A DNA stretch of 64,000 bases from Rhodospirillales bacterium (GTDB taxonomy: Bacteria; Pseudomonadota; Alphaproteobacteria; Rhodospirillales_A; JACZKS01): positions 1 through 64,000 of the forward strand of contig JABGRG010000008.1 in assembly GCA_018648445.1 (NCBI GenBank). Reading direction: 5' to 3'. The notes below the pieces were generated by a model, which had not been told where the DNA came from, ran no database searches, and saw nothing but the letters and a program-made list of their open reading frames with translations. Positions 1 to 8,411 of the stretch are shown here, one piece after another; positions within the stretch are counted from its first letter, which is position 1; every line of letters starts with the position of its first letter. Both the position numbers and the translations under genes were made by a program.

Positions 1-339
1 AAGCCCTATCATTTTCAACGCGAATGGATTCTTCATGATCTGAAGGCAGACCCGTCGCAGCTCAGGATCATGCATGTCGAAGGCGATAGCATGATGCCGA
101 CCCTACATTCTGGTGATGTGGTCCTGGTCGATTTGGCGCGCAGGTCTCCAACGCCTCCCGGCATCTTCGTGTTGTTTGACGGAATGGGACTAGTTGCCAA
201 ACGCCTTGAGCACATCCCTAATCACGAGCCGGCGAAGGTCCGAGTGATTTCTGACAACACATTTTATAGCGCTTACGAGCGGACAGCTGATGAAATCAGC
301 ATTATTGGGCGGATTCGTTGGTTCGCGCGGGAGCTGTAG
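1..339 (+). CDS. S24-family (LexA/CI-like) repressor, C-terminal part
   Basis: The frame is open from base 1, so the gene starts outside the window and only about 112 C-terminal residues are seen. They form an S24 self-cleaving/repressor dimerisation domain: the serine motif VEGDSMMPTLHSGDVVLVD, then a lysine in LVAKRLE about 38 residues later, as expected for the Ser-Lys dyad. The N-terminal DNA-binding half is not visible. Known family members repress prophage or integrative-element genes and are relieved by RecA. Placement at the edge of an island with a recombinase suggests it is the element's switch (inference). Its TAG is followed directly by the ATG of the next gene. Confidence 0.85.
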   Translation, partial: KPYHFQREWILHDLKADPSQLRIMHVEGDSMMPTLHSGDVVLVDLARRSPTPPGIFVLFDGMGLVAKRLEHIPNHEPAKVRVISDNTFYSAYERTADEISIIGRIRWFAREL

Positions 340-603
340 ATGTCCTATTCGACTGCTGCCCTTCATCGCAACCACAGCTGGCTTGGACCGGCCAAATGGA
401 TCGGAACACTGGCTGGAATTGCTGGTGCGATCCTGATCGCCTTGAATTTGGATGTGTCTGGATATGGATTTTTACTCTTCCTAATCTCGTCTCTGCTGTG
501 GTGTGCGGCGGGCGTCGCTCAACGCGATGACAGCTTGATCCTGTTACAAGCAACCTTCGTTATTATAAACATCATTGGGATTTATAGATGGCTCATCGTT
601 TAG
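340..603 (+). CDS. Small multi-pass membrane protein of unknown function
   Basis: This 87-residue protein is nearly all membrane: three hydrophobic stretches (about residues 20-36, 41-57 and 67-85) with short polar links, the last one rich in Ile/Val. Residues between the second and third segments (AQRDDSLILLQ) form a short polar loop. It starts at the base after the upstream repressor stop and overlaps the following endonuclease gene by 16 bp, so the three are probably co-transcribed. It resembles small conserved membrane proteins of unknown role. No transport or defence function can be assigned from sequence alone. Confidence 0.6.
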   Translation: MSYSTAALHRNHSWLGPAKWIGTLAGIAGAILIALNLDVSGYGFLLFLISSLLWCAAGVAQRDDSLILLQATFVIINIIGIYRWLIV

Positions 604-1298
604 TTTTATTTAGCCTTCTTGTTTGGGCTTCGTTCCCGCTTATAGCATATGCCGAACACCCAGTTTCATTCAGCAAAGCGAAACGTCTCGCAGTACAAAT
701 TTACCAAGGCCACGAAGTGACGATCTATTGTGGATGCAGATATGTTTACCAAGGCAAAAAACTAGTTCCAGTTCCTTCATCCTGTGGCTACGAGCCGCGT
801 ATTGCTGTTACCAAAAAAGGCAAACCTAATGCCCGTGCAGCCCGGATTGAGTGGGAACATGTAATGCCGGCATGGGTATTTGGGCACCAACGTCAATGTT
901 GGCAAAACGGTGGCCGTAAAGCCTGCAAGAAAGATCCTATGTTCGCCAAAATGGAAGGTGATCTTCACAATCTGGTCCCAGCAATTGGTGAGTTAAATGG
1001 CGATCGATCTAACTTTAAATTCACAATGATGCCAGGTGAGCCTCGCGCCTACGGGAAATGTGATTTTGAGGTTGATTTCAAATCTAAGAGCGCTGAGCCA
1101 CCCGAAAACGTCCGTGGCGACATTGCGCGCATCTATTTTTATATGCGCGATCAGTACAAGTTAAACATGAGCGCACAGCAAATCCGCCTGATGGAGGCGT
1201 GGTCTATAAGTGACCCAGTGGATGCATGGGAAAGTGAGCGCAACAAACGGATTAAATCCATTCAAGGCAACGGGAACCCATATGTTGAGCTTAACTAG
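588..1298 (+). CDS. Secreted endonuclease I (EndA/Vvn family)
   Basis: The 236-residue protein has an N-terminal signal peptide (hydrophobic 4-20, cleavage likely after AYA). It carries endonuclease I hallmarks: WEHVMPAW (beta-beta-alpha-metal histidine), GDLHNLVPAIGELNGDRSN and a C-terminal NKRIKSIQGNGNPYV block. Six cysteines in the mature part fit a disulfide-bonded periplasmic nuclease. Known members cut DNA and RNA non-specifically outside the cytoplasm. The start overlaps the membrane-protein gene by 16 bp. Its place in a mobile island could mean a role in degrading incoming DNA or in element transfer (inference); general nutrient scavenging is equally possible. Confidence 0.9.
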   Translation: MAHRLVLFSLLVWASFPLIAYAEHPVSFSKAKRLAVQIYQGHEVTIYCGCRYVYQGKKLVPVPSSCGYEPRIAVTKKGKPNARAARIEWEHVMPAWVFGHQRQCWQNGGRKACKKDPMFAKMEGDLHNLVPAIGELNGDRSNFKFTMMPGEPRAYGKCDFEVDFKSKSAEPPENVRGDIARIYFYMRDQYKLNMSAQQIRLMEAWSISDPVDAWESERNKRIKSIQGNGNPYVELN

Positions 1299-1325
1299 AG
1301 TGAGAACGTCTGCTCACGGGAAGAG

Positions 1326-1775
1326 ATGGCAGCGATGACGAGCGAGACAGAGTTACGAGAAAAGCTCCGCAAGATTGAGGCACTGTTTGCGGGTGCGGGA
1401 ACTGCTGGTGAAAAGGCGGCTGCTGGGGCTGCCGCGGAACGAATAAAAAAACGCCTCAAACAGGCGAAAAAATCAGAAGTCTCAGTCGAGACAAAGTTTA
1501 GTATTCCGGATCCCTGGTCACGGCAGTTGTTTTCGGCTCTTTGCCGGCGCTATGGGCTCAAGCCTTACCGCTATCGCCGACAACATCGGCAGACCATTAT
1601 GGTAAAAGCACCAACGAGTTTTATAGAGAATGTCCTGTGGCCAGAATTTAAGGAATTGGATGCTGCTCTGGTCGCCTATCTCTCTGATATTACAGATCGA
1701 CTGATCCGAGAGGAGGTTCACAAGGAGGCGAGTGAAGCGGACGTGGTTCCGGACCCTGCTCGAATTGGATCGTGA
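1326..1775 (+). CDS. Conserved hypothetical protein, DUF2786-like N-terminus
   Basis: The 149-residue protein has an alanine-rich helical N-terminus (LRKIEALFAGAGTAGEKAAA) like the DUF2786 helix that often sits at the front of phage and element proteins. A basic linker and a conserved-looking core (WSRQLFSALCRRYGLKPYRY, then IMVKAP) follow, ending in an acidic tail. The start at 1326 has GGGAAGAG just upstream. Its TGA overlaps the GTG of the helicase gene (GTGA), implying translational coupling and a joint role with the helicase. Function unknown. Confidence 0.6.
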   Translation: MAAMTSETELREKLRKIEALFAGAGTAGEKAAAGAAAERIKKRLKQAKKSEVSVETKFSIPDPWSRQLFSALCRRYGLKPYRYRRQHRQTIMVKAPTSFIENVLWPEFKELDAALVAYLSDITDRLIREEVHKEASEADVVPDPARIGS

Positions 1776-3982
1776 ACCGAAAGGACGGAGCAGAAAAAGA
1801 AGTTCTCGCCGGACTGGTTGAGCGAGTAACCTATCATAATGTGGAAAATGGCTTTTGCGTGCTACGTATCAAGGCACGTGGACACCGAGATCTGATAACG
1901 GTTACTGGGCATTCCGCAACCATCTCGGCTGGCGAATGGATCACCGTCACGGGTTCATGGAATAATGACCGCGTTCACGGCCTCCAGTTCCGTGCAGCTT
2001 TTCTCAAGGCCTCTGCTCCAACATCGGCAGAAGGCATTGAGAAGTACCTTGCTTCCGGCATGATCCGTGGCATTGGCCCCGTATACGCCAAAAAATTGGT
2101 GAAGGCTTACCGGGACAAGGTGTTTGATGTCATTGAGAATGAACCCGAGCGGCTTCGTGACATCGCTGGCATTGGTCCCGTTCGTGCCGAACGAATAACA
2201 GCCGCCTGGGCTGAGCAAAAAGTTGTTCGAGAAATCATGGTCTTTCTTCACAGCCATGGTGTCGGCACTGCACGGGCTGTTCGCATATACAAGACCTACG
2301 GCAATGATGCCATTCAGGTCATGTCCGAAAACCCCTACAGATTGGCACGGGATATTCGCGGTATCGGTTTCAGAACAGCCGACGCTATCGCCATTAAACT
2401 TGGGATAGAGAAGAGTGCTATGATCCGCATTCGCGCGGGCATATCGTATGCACTTAGTGAAGCCATGGGTGAAGGTTATTGTGGATTGCCGACGGCCGAA
2501 CTTATTCCATTGGCTGTTGAGCTTCTCGAAGTTGATAGTGCGCTAGTCCAAACCGCTCTCGGCTTAGAGCTTTCAGAGGCGACTGTAATTGCTGACCAAG
2601 TCGGAGAAACGCCTTGCGTATTTCTTGCTGGACTACACAAGGCTGAGCGGCTGATTGGAGAACGCCTGCTGAACTTGATGAATGGAAAGTTGCCCTGGCC
2701 TTGGATTGATCCCGACAAGGCGCTGCCATGGATTGAACAGAAAACAGGTCTGTCCTTAGCTGAGAGCCAGGTCGCAGCCATACGGCTCGCTCTTTTATCA
2801 AAAGTTATGGTTTTAACCGGCGGCCCTGGCGTCGGGAAAACGACAATTGTAAATGGCATTCTCAAAATTCTAGCCGCTAAGGACGTTGAGATTTTGCTTT
2901 GTGCTCCCACGGGACGTGCGGCCAAACGCATGACAGAAGCCACTGGATTTGAAGCCAAGACGATCCATCGCTTGCTTGAAGTGAACCCGAAAGGCGGCGG
3001 TTTTAAGCACAATGAGGAGAGCCCGTTAGAATGCGACCTGCTGGTTATTGATGAAACTTCCATGGTTGATGTCATGCTGATGCAGGCCGTACTAAAAGCC
3101 ATCCCAGATAATGCTTCCCTTCTTGTTGTGGGAGACATCGATCAACTTCCATCCGTTGGACCTGGTCAGGTTCTTGCTGATATTATTTCTTCCGGCGTAG
3201 CGCCTGTCGTCCGGCTAACCGAGGTCTTTCGACAGGCTGCCCAAAGTCAGATCATCACGACTGCTCACAAAATTAATAAAGGAGCCATTCCGGATTTATC
3301 AAAACCGGAAGGCGATAGCGATTTCTACTTTGTGCAAGCGGATAATCCAGAAACCGCTGTTCAAAGAATCATAGAGCTTGTTAAAAACCGGATCCCTCAA
3401 CGATTTGGCCTCAATCCAATCCGTGATATCCAGGTTCTATGCCCGATGAATCGGGGTGGCGTTGGCGCACGATCATTGAATATCGAATTACAGGCCGCCC
3501 TCAACCCCGCAGGCGAAAACAAAATTGAACGCTTTGGGTCGACCTTTGCAGCCGGTGACAAAGTAATGCAGATTGAAAACGATTATGACAAAGAGGTCTA
3601 TAATGGTGATATCGGTTATATCGATAGCCTTGACCTTGATGACGGCGAGCTATCCGTAAGCTTTGACGGGCGCACCGTAATATATGGCGTTGGGGAACTG
3701 GATACACTTGTTCCAGCTTATGCTGCCACCATTCACAAAAGCCAAGGGTCGGAATATCCTGCCGTTGTCATTCCGGTCATGACCCAGCATTACACCATGC
3801 TTCAGCGTAACCTGCTTTATACAGGGGTAACGAGAGGCAAACGGCTTGTCGTTCTAGTCGGACAAAAGAAGGCCGTTGCCATTGCAGTACGAAACATCTC
3901 AGGACGCCGCAGGTGGTCAAAATTGAATGAATGGCTCGGGACTGCCCCAATAGAATTAAGAGCCAATTCACACGAGGTATAG
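1772..3982 (+). CDS. recD2: RecD2/TraA-like SF1 ATP-dependent DNA helicase
   Basis: This 736-residue protein follows the RecD2 plan. An N-terminal OB-like domain (VTYHNVENGFCVLRIKARG) precedes tandem helix-hairpin-helix motifs near residues 100-147 (IRGIGPVYAKKL, IAGIGPVRAERI). The helicase core has Walker A GGPGVGKTT near 350, Walker B DLLVIDETSMVD near 425, GDIDQLPSVGPGQ, the late motif AATIHKSQGSEYPAVV near 652 and YTGVTRGKR. Family enzymes unwind DNA 5'-3'. The GTG start is coupled to the upstream gene by a 4-bp overlap. Location on an island with a recombinase and a nuclease suggests element replication, transfer or defence rather than general repair (inference). Confidence 0.92.
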   Translation: MNRKDGAEKEVLAGLVERVTYHNVENGFCVLRIKARGHRDLITVTGHSATISAGEWITVTGSWNNDRVHGLQFRAAFLKASAPTSAEGIEKYLASGMIRGIGPVYAKKLVKAYRDKVFDVIENEPERLRDIAGIGPVRAERITAAWAEQKVVREIMVFLHSHGVGTARAVRIYKTYGNDAIQVMSENPYRLARDIRGIGFRTADAIAIKLGIEKSAMIRIRAGISYALSEAMGEGYCGLPTAELIPLAVELLEVDSALVQTALGLELSEATVIADQVGETPCVFLAGLHKAERLIGERLLNLMNGKLPWPWIDPDKALPWIEQKTGLSLAESQVAAIRLALLSKVMVLTGGPGVGKTTIVNGILKILAAKDVEILLCAPTGRAAKRMTEATGFEAKTIHRLLEVNPKGGGFKHNEESPLECDLLVIDETSMVDVMLMQAVLKAIPDNASLLVVGDIDQLPSVGPGQVLADIISSGVAPVVRLTEVFRQAAQSQIITTAHKINKGAIPDLSKPEGDSDFYFVQADNPETAVQRIIELVKNRIPQRFGLNPIRDIQVLCPMNRGGVGARSLNIELQAALNPAGENKIERFGSTFAAGDKVMQIENDYDKEVYNGDIGYIDSLDLDDGELSVSFDGRTVIYGVGELDTLVPAYAATIHKSQGSEYPAVVIPVMTQHYTMLQRNLLYTGVTRGKRLVVLVGQKKAVAIAVRNISGRRRWSKLNEWLGTAPIELRANSHEV

Positions 3983-3985
3983 TCA

Positions 3986-4852
3986 ATGGTTGTTGCCGCC
4001 ATGTTACAAAACCCATCTGTTATAAAATGGCTCGGCGGGCTCGAACCCGCTTGGAAATTACTAGATATCGATAGCTTTTCAGGGCTACGAGAGCCGCCAT
4101 CTCCAAACGGAAGTGCAATTCAGCTTGCCGCTGACCTCACTGATGAAGAACTGAAATCGTCCCCAATTGGGAGGAACGCAAAGGCTTTTCTAGATAAGAC
4201 GGCACAGCCATCGGGCTTAAAGCTGACCGCGACAGGTAATCTCTCTCGGGCGGCCGTCGCTGATATGATTGATGTTTTTAATTGGCCAGACTTTTACAAA
4301 GATAATCATCTTAGATTGAACAAGGTCATTAACGAGCCGGACTTTTTACCTCTCTTTTTTATTCGGCATATAGCTCAATTTGCAAAGCTGGTTCACAGGC
4401 GCAAAGGCCATATGAAAACCACGGCTGCCGGTCGAACGATGATCGAACATCCAGAAGCTCTTCAGGCCGTCCTGTTTCATACGGCATTCTGGCATATGGA
4501 CCTTGGCGATCTCGGTCGGGGTCTTCATGGAGGTTGGCCTCACGGTGATATAGGGATCGTATTATGGTCCCTATCTGTCGCAGCAAATGACTGGCAATCT
4601 CGAGAACGACTGTGCCGACTGTGCACTGTTCCAATAAAGGGCGTGCTGGATGCGACTTGGGATACAGGATCCCTTGCCATGGAGGCAAACGTCCTTCGGC
4701 CTTTATTATGGTTCGGCCTACTCGAACTCAAGCAAGAAACGATTGAGGGTGATAAGCTTAATCGGCGGAAACTCTATCGAAAATCTCCTCTATTCGACCG
4801 ATTTTGTGCGTTCAATGTAACACTTGAAGGCACTGCAAATCATCGTCATTGA
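3986..4852 (+). CDS. Conserved protein of unknown function, helicase-linked
   Basis: The 288-residue protein starts 3 bp after the helicase stop. It has no signal or membrane segment. A recognisable patch is GLKLTATGNLSRAAVADMI followed by an acidic/aromatic stretch and KLVHRRKGHMKTTAAGR. I associate this patch with the C-terminal part of plasmid pRiA4b ORF-3-type proteins, but this is a memory-level match, not a search. The C-terminal third (LRPLLWFGLLELKQE, then LNRRKLYRKSPLFDRFCAF) looks like a winged-helix end. Tight coupling to the helicase suggests a shared function. Confidence 0.55.
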   Translation: MVVAAMLQNPSVIKWLGGLEPAWKLLDIDSFSGLREPPSPNGSAIQLAADLTDEELKSSPIGRNAKAFLDKTAQPSGLKLTATGNLSRAAVADMIDVFNWPDFYKDNHLRLNKVINEPDFLPLFFIRHIAQFAKLVHRRKGHMKTTAAGRTMIEHPEALQAVLFHTAFWHMDLGDLGRGLHGGWPHGDIGIVLWSLSVAANDWQSRERLCRLCTVPIKGVLDATWDTGSLAMEANVLRPLLWFGLLELKQETIEGDKLNRRKLYRKSPLFDRFCAFNVTLEGTANHRH

Positions 4853-4948
4853 GACAGAACTTTCTCAGCTGCTCACGCATGCTTTTTTCTTATCGCGCCA
4901 ACACTAATGCTCTGATTCATATGTCAAATTCGATCTGAGGAGTCCATC

Positions 4949-5167
4949 ATGTCTTCGTTGAGGAGACAATACACGATGAATTTTCTAGACCAAAATGAAA
5001 TGCCAAAAGGCGACAGGATTTCTGAACTTGGTGGGATCCTAGCCGTTGGCTTGATCCGCCTAAAGCAGCGAAAGTCAAGTGAACTAACTGCCGTCACGGG
5101 AGACAGTTACCTACACATTTTCCCCGACCAATGCCGTCATGGAACCGTTGAATTTGATGCGGAGTAA
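4949..5167 (+). CDS. Short hypothetical protein ahead of DUF2924 gene
   Basis: This 72-residue protein is preceded by CTGAGGAG about 7 bases before the ATG, a good ribosome site. A second possible start is the ATG at 4976. No domain is recognised; the C-terminus is acidic. It lies 5 bp before the DUF2924 gene, and similar short genes precede DUF2924-recombinase pairs in alphaproteobacterial elements. Function unknown. Confidence 0.5.
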   Translation: MSSLRRQYTMNFLDQNEMPKGDRISELGGILAVGLIRLKQRKSSELTAVTGDSYLHIFPDQCRHGTVEFDAE

Positions 5168-5172
5168 TATCA

Positions 5173-5619
5173 ATGACGGAAACTGTAATCACTAGATTGG
5201 CGGCTTTGAAAAACACGCCAACGGCGAACCTTAGAACACTCTGGCGCAAGCTCTATGAAACTGAGCCTCCTCGCCAGAACCGGAAATACCTTGAGAGCCG
5301 TTTAGCCTATCGGATCCAGGAGCTCGCATACGGTGGGCTGAAGCCGGCGACAATAGAACGGCTGGAAGCCATGGGTGAGAACTTGGATGGAGGGGATGTA
5401 AAGAAGCGACGCATTCGAGCCGATCTTCATCCAACCCCCGGCACTCGCCTCATTCGAGAATACAAGGGCGTTGAATACTGTGTCGACGTTACTCAAGACG
5501 GCTTCGAATACGAAGGCCGTCCATTCAAATCTCTATCGTCTGTCGCCAGAGCGATCACTGGAACCAGATGGAACGGGTGGGTCTTTTTTGGTCTTCGCAA
5601 AGCAGGAGAAGTCCAATGA
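5173..5619 (+). CDS. DUF2924 family protein
   Basis: The 148 residues match the DUF2924 pattern: a helical N-terminal half (LRTLWRKLYETEPPRQNRKY, then LAYRIQELAYGG), a basic linker, then the C-terminal domain with PGTRLIREYKGVEYCVDV, GFEYEGRPFKSLSSVARAIT and TRWNGWVFFGL. DUF2924 genes commonly sit immediately before a large serine recombinase, as here, where its TGA overlaps the recombinase ATG (ATGA). It is probably a recombination accessory or DNA-binding factor (inference). No biochemical role is established to my knowledge. Confidence 0.85.
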   Translation: MTETVITRLAALKNTPTANLRTLWRKLYETEPPRQNRKYLESRLAYRIQELAYGGLKPATIERLEAMGENLDGGDVKKRRIRADLHPTPGTRLIREYKGVEYCVDVTQDGFEYEGRPFKSLSSVARAITGTRWNGWVFFGLRKAGEVQ

Positions 5620-6932
5620 AACAAATGCCCATGCGCAAAACACGGTGTGCAGTCTACACCCGCAAATCCAGCGAGGAAGGGCTCGAGCTAGAGTTCAATA
5701 GCCTTCATGCCCAGCGAGAGGCTTGCGAAGCCTATATCGCCAGCCAGAAGCAGGAAGGATGGGTCCTTGTTCCTGACTTTTATGATGACGGCGGCATCTC
5801 AGGTGGGACGCTTGAGCGACCAGCGCTTCAGCAACTCCTCGCAGATATTCAAGCGGGACTGGTAGACGTTGTTGTCGTTTATAAGATTGACCGGCTGAGC
5901 CGGTCGTTGATGGATTTTGCAAAGCTCGTCGATATTTTTGATCGGCACAATGTGACGTTTGTGTCCGTGACCCAATCATTCAATACAACCAATTCTATGG
6001 GACGGCTCACGCTTAACATTCTTCTCTCATTTGCGCAGTTCGAACGGGAAGTTTCCGGGGAACGCATCCGGGACAAGATTGCAGCCAGTCGAAAAAAGGG
6101 CCTTTGGATGGGCGGTAATGTTCCCCTTGGTTATGACGTGAAAGACAAGAAGCTCGTCATTAATGAAGACGAAGCCAAAATCATCCGGATGATCTTTGAC
6201 CGGTTTCCGACGGTTGGGTCCGCTACGATTTTAGCAAAGAGGCTAGCCGAAGAAGATGTTCGGACCAAAAAGGGTCGCCTTATTGATAAGGGCTATATGT
6301 ACAAGCTTCTCAATAACGAAACCTATCTTGGAAAAGCCGTCCACAAAGGCACCGCGTATCCCGGCGTTCACGAAGCGATCATCACTCAGGAACAATGGGA
6401 CAAGGTGCGGACCATTCTGAAGCGGAACCCCCAACGACGAGCAGGCAATTCTCGTCGGCAAGTTCCAGCCCTGCTGAAAGGCATCATATTTGGTGCCGAT
6501 GGGCGCGCAATGACGCCGACCCATACCAAGAAGAAAAACAATCGCCTGTATCGATACTACGTGGCGTCACGACTTCTGAAAGGAGAAAACCCTCCGGGCA
6601 TTGTAAGAAGCGTTCCCGCTGGTGAGATTGAGGCTGCTGTCATCGACCATGTTCGCGGACTGCTCCGATCACCAGAAATCATAGTCGCCACCTGGAGGGA
6701 AGCTCATAAGCTGGACGAGACGATCTCAGAAAACGAGGTCAGAGAGGCTCTTCAAGATATGGATCCGATCTGGGATGAGCTCTTCCCTTATGAGCAAGCC
6801 CGGGTTCTTCAGTTGTTGGTCGAACGGGTTGAGGTTCACCCTAGCGGACTGGAGATCAAGTTCCGGATGGATGGTCTCGAAACACTCGTTGCTGAGATCA
6901 GGGAAAGCCTCAAAAAACGTGAGGCCGCTTGA
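5616..6932 (+). CDS. Large serine recombinase (resolvase/invertase family)
   Basis: The 438-residue protein starts at 5616, with AGGAG upstream and an ATGA overlap with DUF2924; upstream in-frame starts lie inside the DUF2924 gene. The catalytic resolvase domain has the nucleophile in YTRKSSEEG near residue 14 and VVYKIDRLSRSLMDFAKLV near 90. FEREVSGERIRDKIAASR precedes the 'recombinase' domain (GNVPLGYD, YKLLNNETYLGKAVHKG). The usual zinc-ribbon cysteines are absent (GADGRAMTPTHTKKK), a variant known in alphaproteobacterial elements. It is a little shorter than most large serine integrases. It probably integrates and excises this island. Confidence 0.92.
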   Translation: MKQMPMRKTRCAVYTRKSSEEGLELEFNSLHAQREACEAYIASQKQEGWVLVPDFYDDGGISGGTLERPALQQLLADIQAGLVDVVVVYKIDRLSRSLMDFAKLVDIFDRHNVTFVSVTQSFNTTNSMGRLTLNILLSFAQFEREVSGERIRDKIAASRKKGLWMGGNVPLGYDVKDKKLVINEDEAKIIRMIFDRFPTVGSATILAKRLAEEDVRTKKGRLIDKGYMYKLLNNETYLGKAVHKGTAYPGVHEAIITQEQWDKVRTILKRNPQRRAGNSRRQVPALLKGIIFGADGRAMTPTHTKKKNNRLYRYYVASRLLKGENPPGIVRSVPAGEIEAAVIDHVRGLLRSPEIIVATWREAHKLDETISENEVREALQDMDPIWDELFPYEQARVLQLLVERVEVHPSGLEIKFRMDGLETLVAEIRESLKKREAA

Positions 6933-7339
6933 TGTCCAAAACAAGGCTCAGCCCGGATGGGAAAACGATGACCGTCAGCATTCCGATGTCGTTCACAGTT
7001 CGTGGAGGACGGAAGCTGGTGGTCTCTCCCGATGGCCGAGATTGGAAAAAGCCTCGTCACCGGATCGACAACACCATGGTCAAAGCCCTGGCTCGGGCTT
7101 TCCGGTGGCAGCGGCTTCTTGAGAGCGGGCAGTACGTCACGATCGAAGAAATCGCCACTTCTGAGAAGATCACTACATCCTACGTCAGCCGCATTTTACG
7201 GCTGACGTTGTTGTCGCCGGAGATCGTGGAAATGATCCTGGATGGCCGTCAGCCGACGGCAATGACACTCAAAAGCCTTCAAAAGGGCTTTCCTGTTTGT
7301 TGGGAAGCGCAGCGTCAATTGCTTCAGAAAGCCAATTAA
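6932..7339 (+). CDS. ParB-like helix-turn-helix protein of mobile element
   Basis: This 135-residue protein starts with an ATG that shares its A with the recombinase TGA; a TTG one codon earlier is possible. The N-terminus is a beta-rich segment (LSPDGKTMTVSIPMSF). The centre holds an HTH (VTIEEIATSEKITTSYVSRI) followed by RLTLLSPEIVEMILDGRQP, the pattern of the ParB/KorB-like HTH seen beside element recombinases. It may be a recombination directionality factor or regulator (inference). Confidence 0.75.
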   Translation: MSKTRLSPDGKTMTVSIPMSFTVRGGRKLVVSPDGRDWKKPRHRIDNTMVKALARAFRWQRLLESGQYVTIEEIATSEKITTSYVSRILRLTLLSPEIVEMILDGRQPTAMTLKSLQKGFPVCWEAQRQLLQKAN

Positions 7340-7437
7340 CCCACAACATGTGGCCAAAGCGGCTGGGGGTATATGGCCTCATAGTGTATGATCTCGAGAA
7401 TCAATTAGAACACAGTTTCTCGACTAAGGTTGTCACA

Positions 7438-7800
7438 ATGGAAATAAACGGAAAAATTATTGATCTCTTGCCTGAAAAGACCGGGCAGTCGGCAAATGGG
7501 CCATGGCGCAAACAAGAGTATATTTTGGAGACCGATGGCCAATACCCCAAGAAGGTCTGTTTCATGGCCTGGGGCGATAAGATTGACCAATTCGATATCA
7601 AGCAAGGTGAAAACCTGGTTGTTTCGGTTGACCTGGAAAGCCGCGAATATAACGGCCGCTGGTATACTGATGTTAAGGCTTGGAAGATCTCAAGGGCTGG
7701 TGAAGGCGCAGGCGAGAGTTATCCCTCAGATCCGCAAAGCTTCAATAATTCGCAGCCTTTGAATGCCCCCGTATTGGATGATGATGTCATTCCATTTTGA
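7438..7800 (+). CDS. DUF3127 (putative ssDNA-binding OB-fold) protein
   Basis: The 120-residue protein starts at 7438, preceded by AAGG. The open frame runs further upstream but without family similarity. The core has the DUF3127 pattern: MEINGKIIDLLPEKTGQS at the start, WRKQEYILETDGQYPKKVCF, and VSVDLESREYNGRWYTDVKA, followed by a disordered tail ending DDDVIPF. That acidic, aromatic C-terminal tip is typical of single-strand DNA-binding proteins, where it recruits partners. DUF3127 is best known from Bacteroidetes, so its presence here suggests transfer. A role as the element's SSB is inferred. Confidence 0.75.
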   Translation: MEINGKIIDLLPEKTGQSANGPWRKQEYILETDGQYPKKVCFMAWGDKIDQFDIKQGENLVVSVDLESREYNGRWYTDVKAWKISRAGEGAGESYPSDPQSFNNSQPLNAPVLDDDVIPF

Positions 7801-7871
7801 CCCATAATCCCTCAGTTTTGAAATCTCATGGAGAAGCTTGAGAGCATTATTTTGAAATTCAGGATGCAGGC

Positions 7872-8411
7872 ATGGACCACTTCGAAGCCATCATTAAAAC
7901 CCTGTTAGAGCACGAGGGTTTTTGGGTGCGTCAGTCATTCAAAGTCAACGTAACGAAACAAGAGAAGCGAGATATCGGAAAACATTCTATTCCGAGGCCC
8001 GAAATTGACCTACTCGGGTTTAACCAGAGAGAAAATCATCTATTTGCCATTGAAGCCAAATCATATCTGGATTCACCAGGGGTGAAATTCGCTGATTTAA
8101 AAGAGGATTATGATATCCCAACTGGTCGGTACAAACTGTTCACCTGTAAGAACTACCGCGATATCGTCCTCAAACGGTTAAAAAGCGACTTAATCGAAGC
8201 AAATATGGCAAATGCTGAGACCACCATCACGCTTGGCTTGGTAGCTGGCAACGTTTACCAAAATCGGAATGACGAGATTCGGGAGCTCTTTAGCGCGCAA
8301 GGATGGCTGTTTTGGTCTCCAGAAAATGTTCGTGATAAGGTGAACGCCTTGGCGGAAAAAGGGTATGAGAACGAACCCGCAATCATCACTGCTAAAATTC
8401 TCATGCGATGA
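7872..8411 (+). CDS. PD-(D/E)XK nuclease-like hypothetical protein
   Basis: The 179-residue protein shows a possible restriction-endonuclease-like active site: an early acidic residue in the first helix (FEAIIKTLLEHEGFWV), then PEIDLLGF and, after a beta-hairpin, LFAIEAKSYLD, i.e. D-X(n)-E-X-K. The rest is alpha/beta with no further match. It is the last gene before the tRNA boundary, with a 71-bp gap upstream. It could be a Holliday-junction-type or restriction-like nuclease, or a defence protein. The fold is inferred from the motif only. Confidence 0.55.
   Translation: MDHFEAIIKTLLEHEGFWVRQSFKVNVTKQEKRDIGKHSIPRPEIDLLGFNQRENHLFAIEAKSYLDSPGVKFADLKEDYDIPTGRYKLFTCKNYRDIVLKRLKSDLIEANMANAETTITLGLVAGNVYQNRNDEIRELFSAQGWLFWSPENVRDKVNALAEKGYENEPAIITAKILMR

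Noticed and set aside
4030..4048. tRNA T-arm-like sequence (GGGCTCGAACCCGC) near the start of the gene at 3986
   Set aside because: It lies inside a coding frame coupled to the helicase, no acceptor or anticodon arms surround it, and it does not match the tRNA-Ser 3' end.
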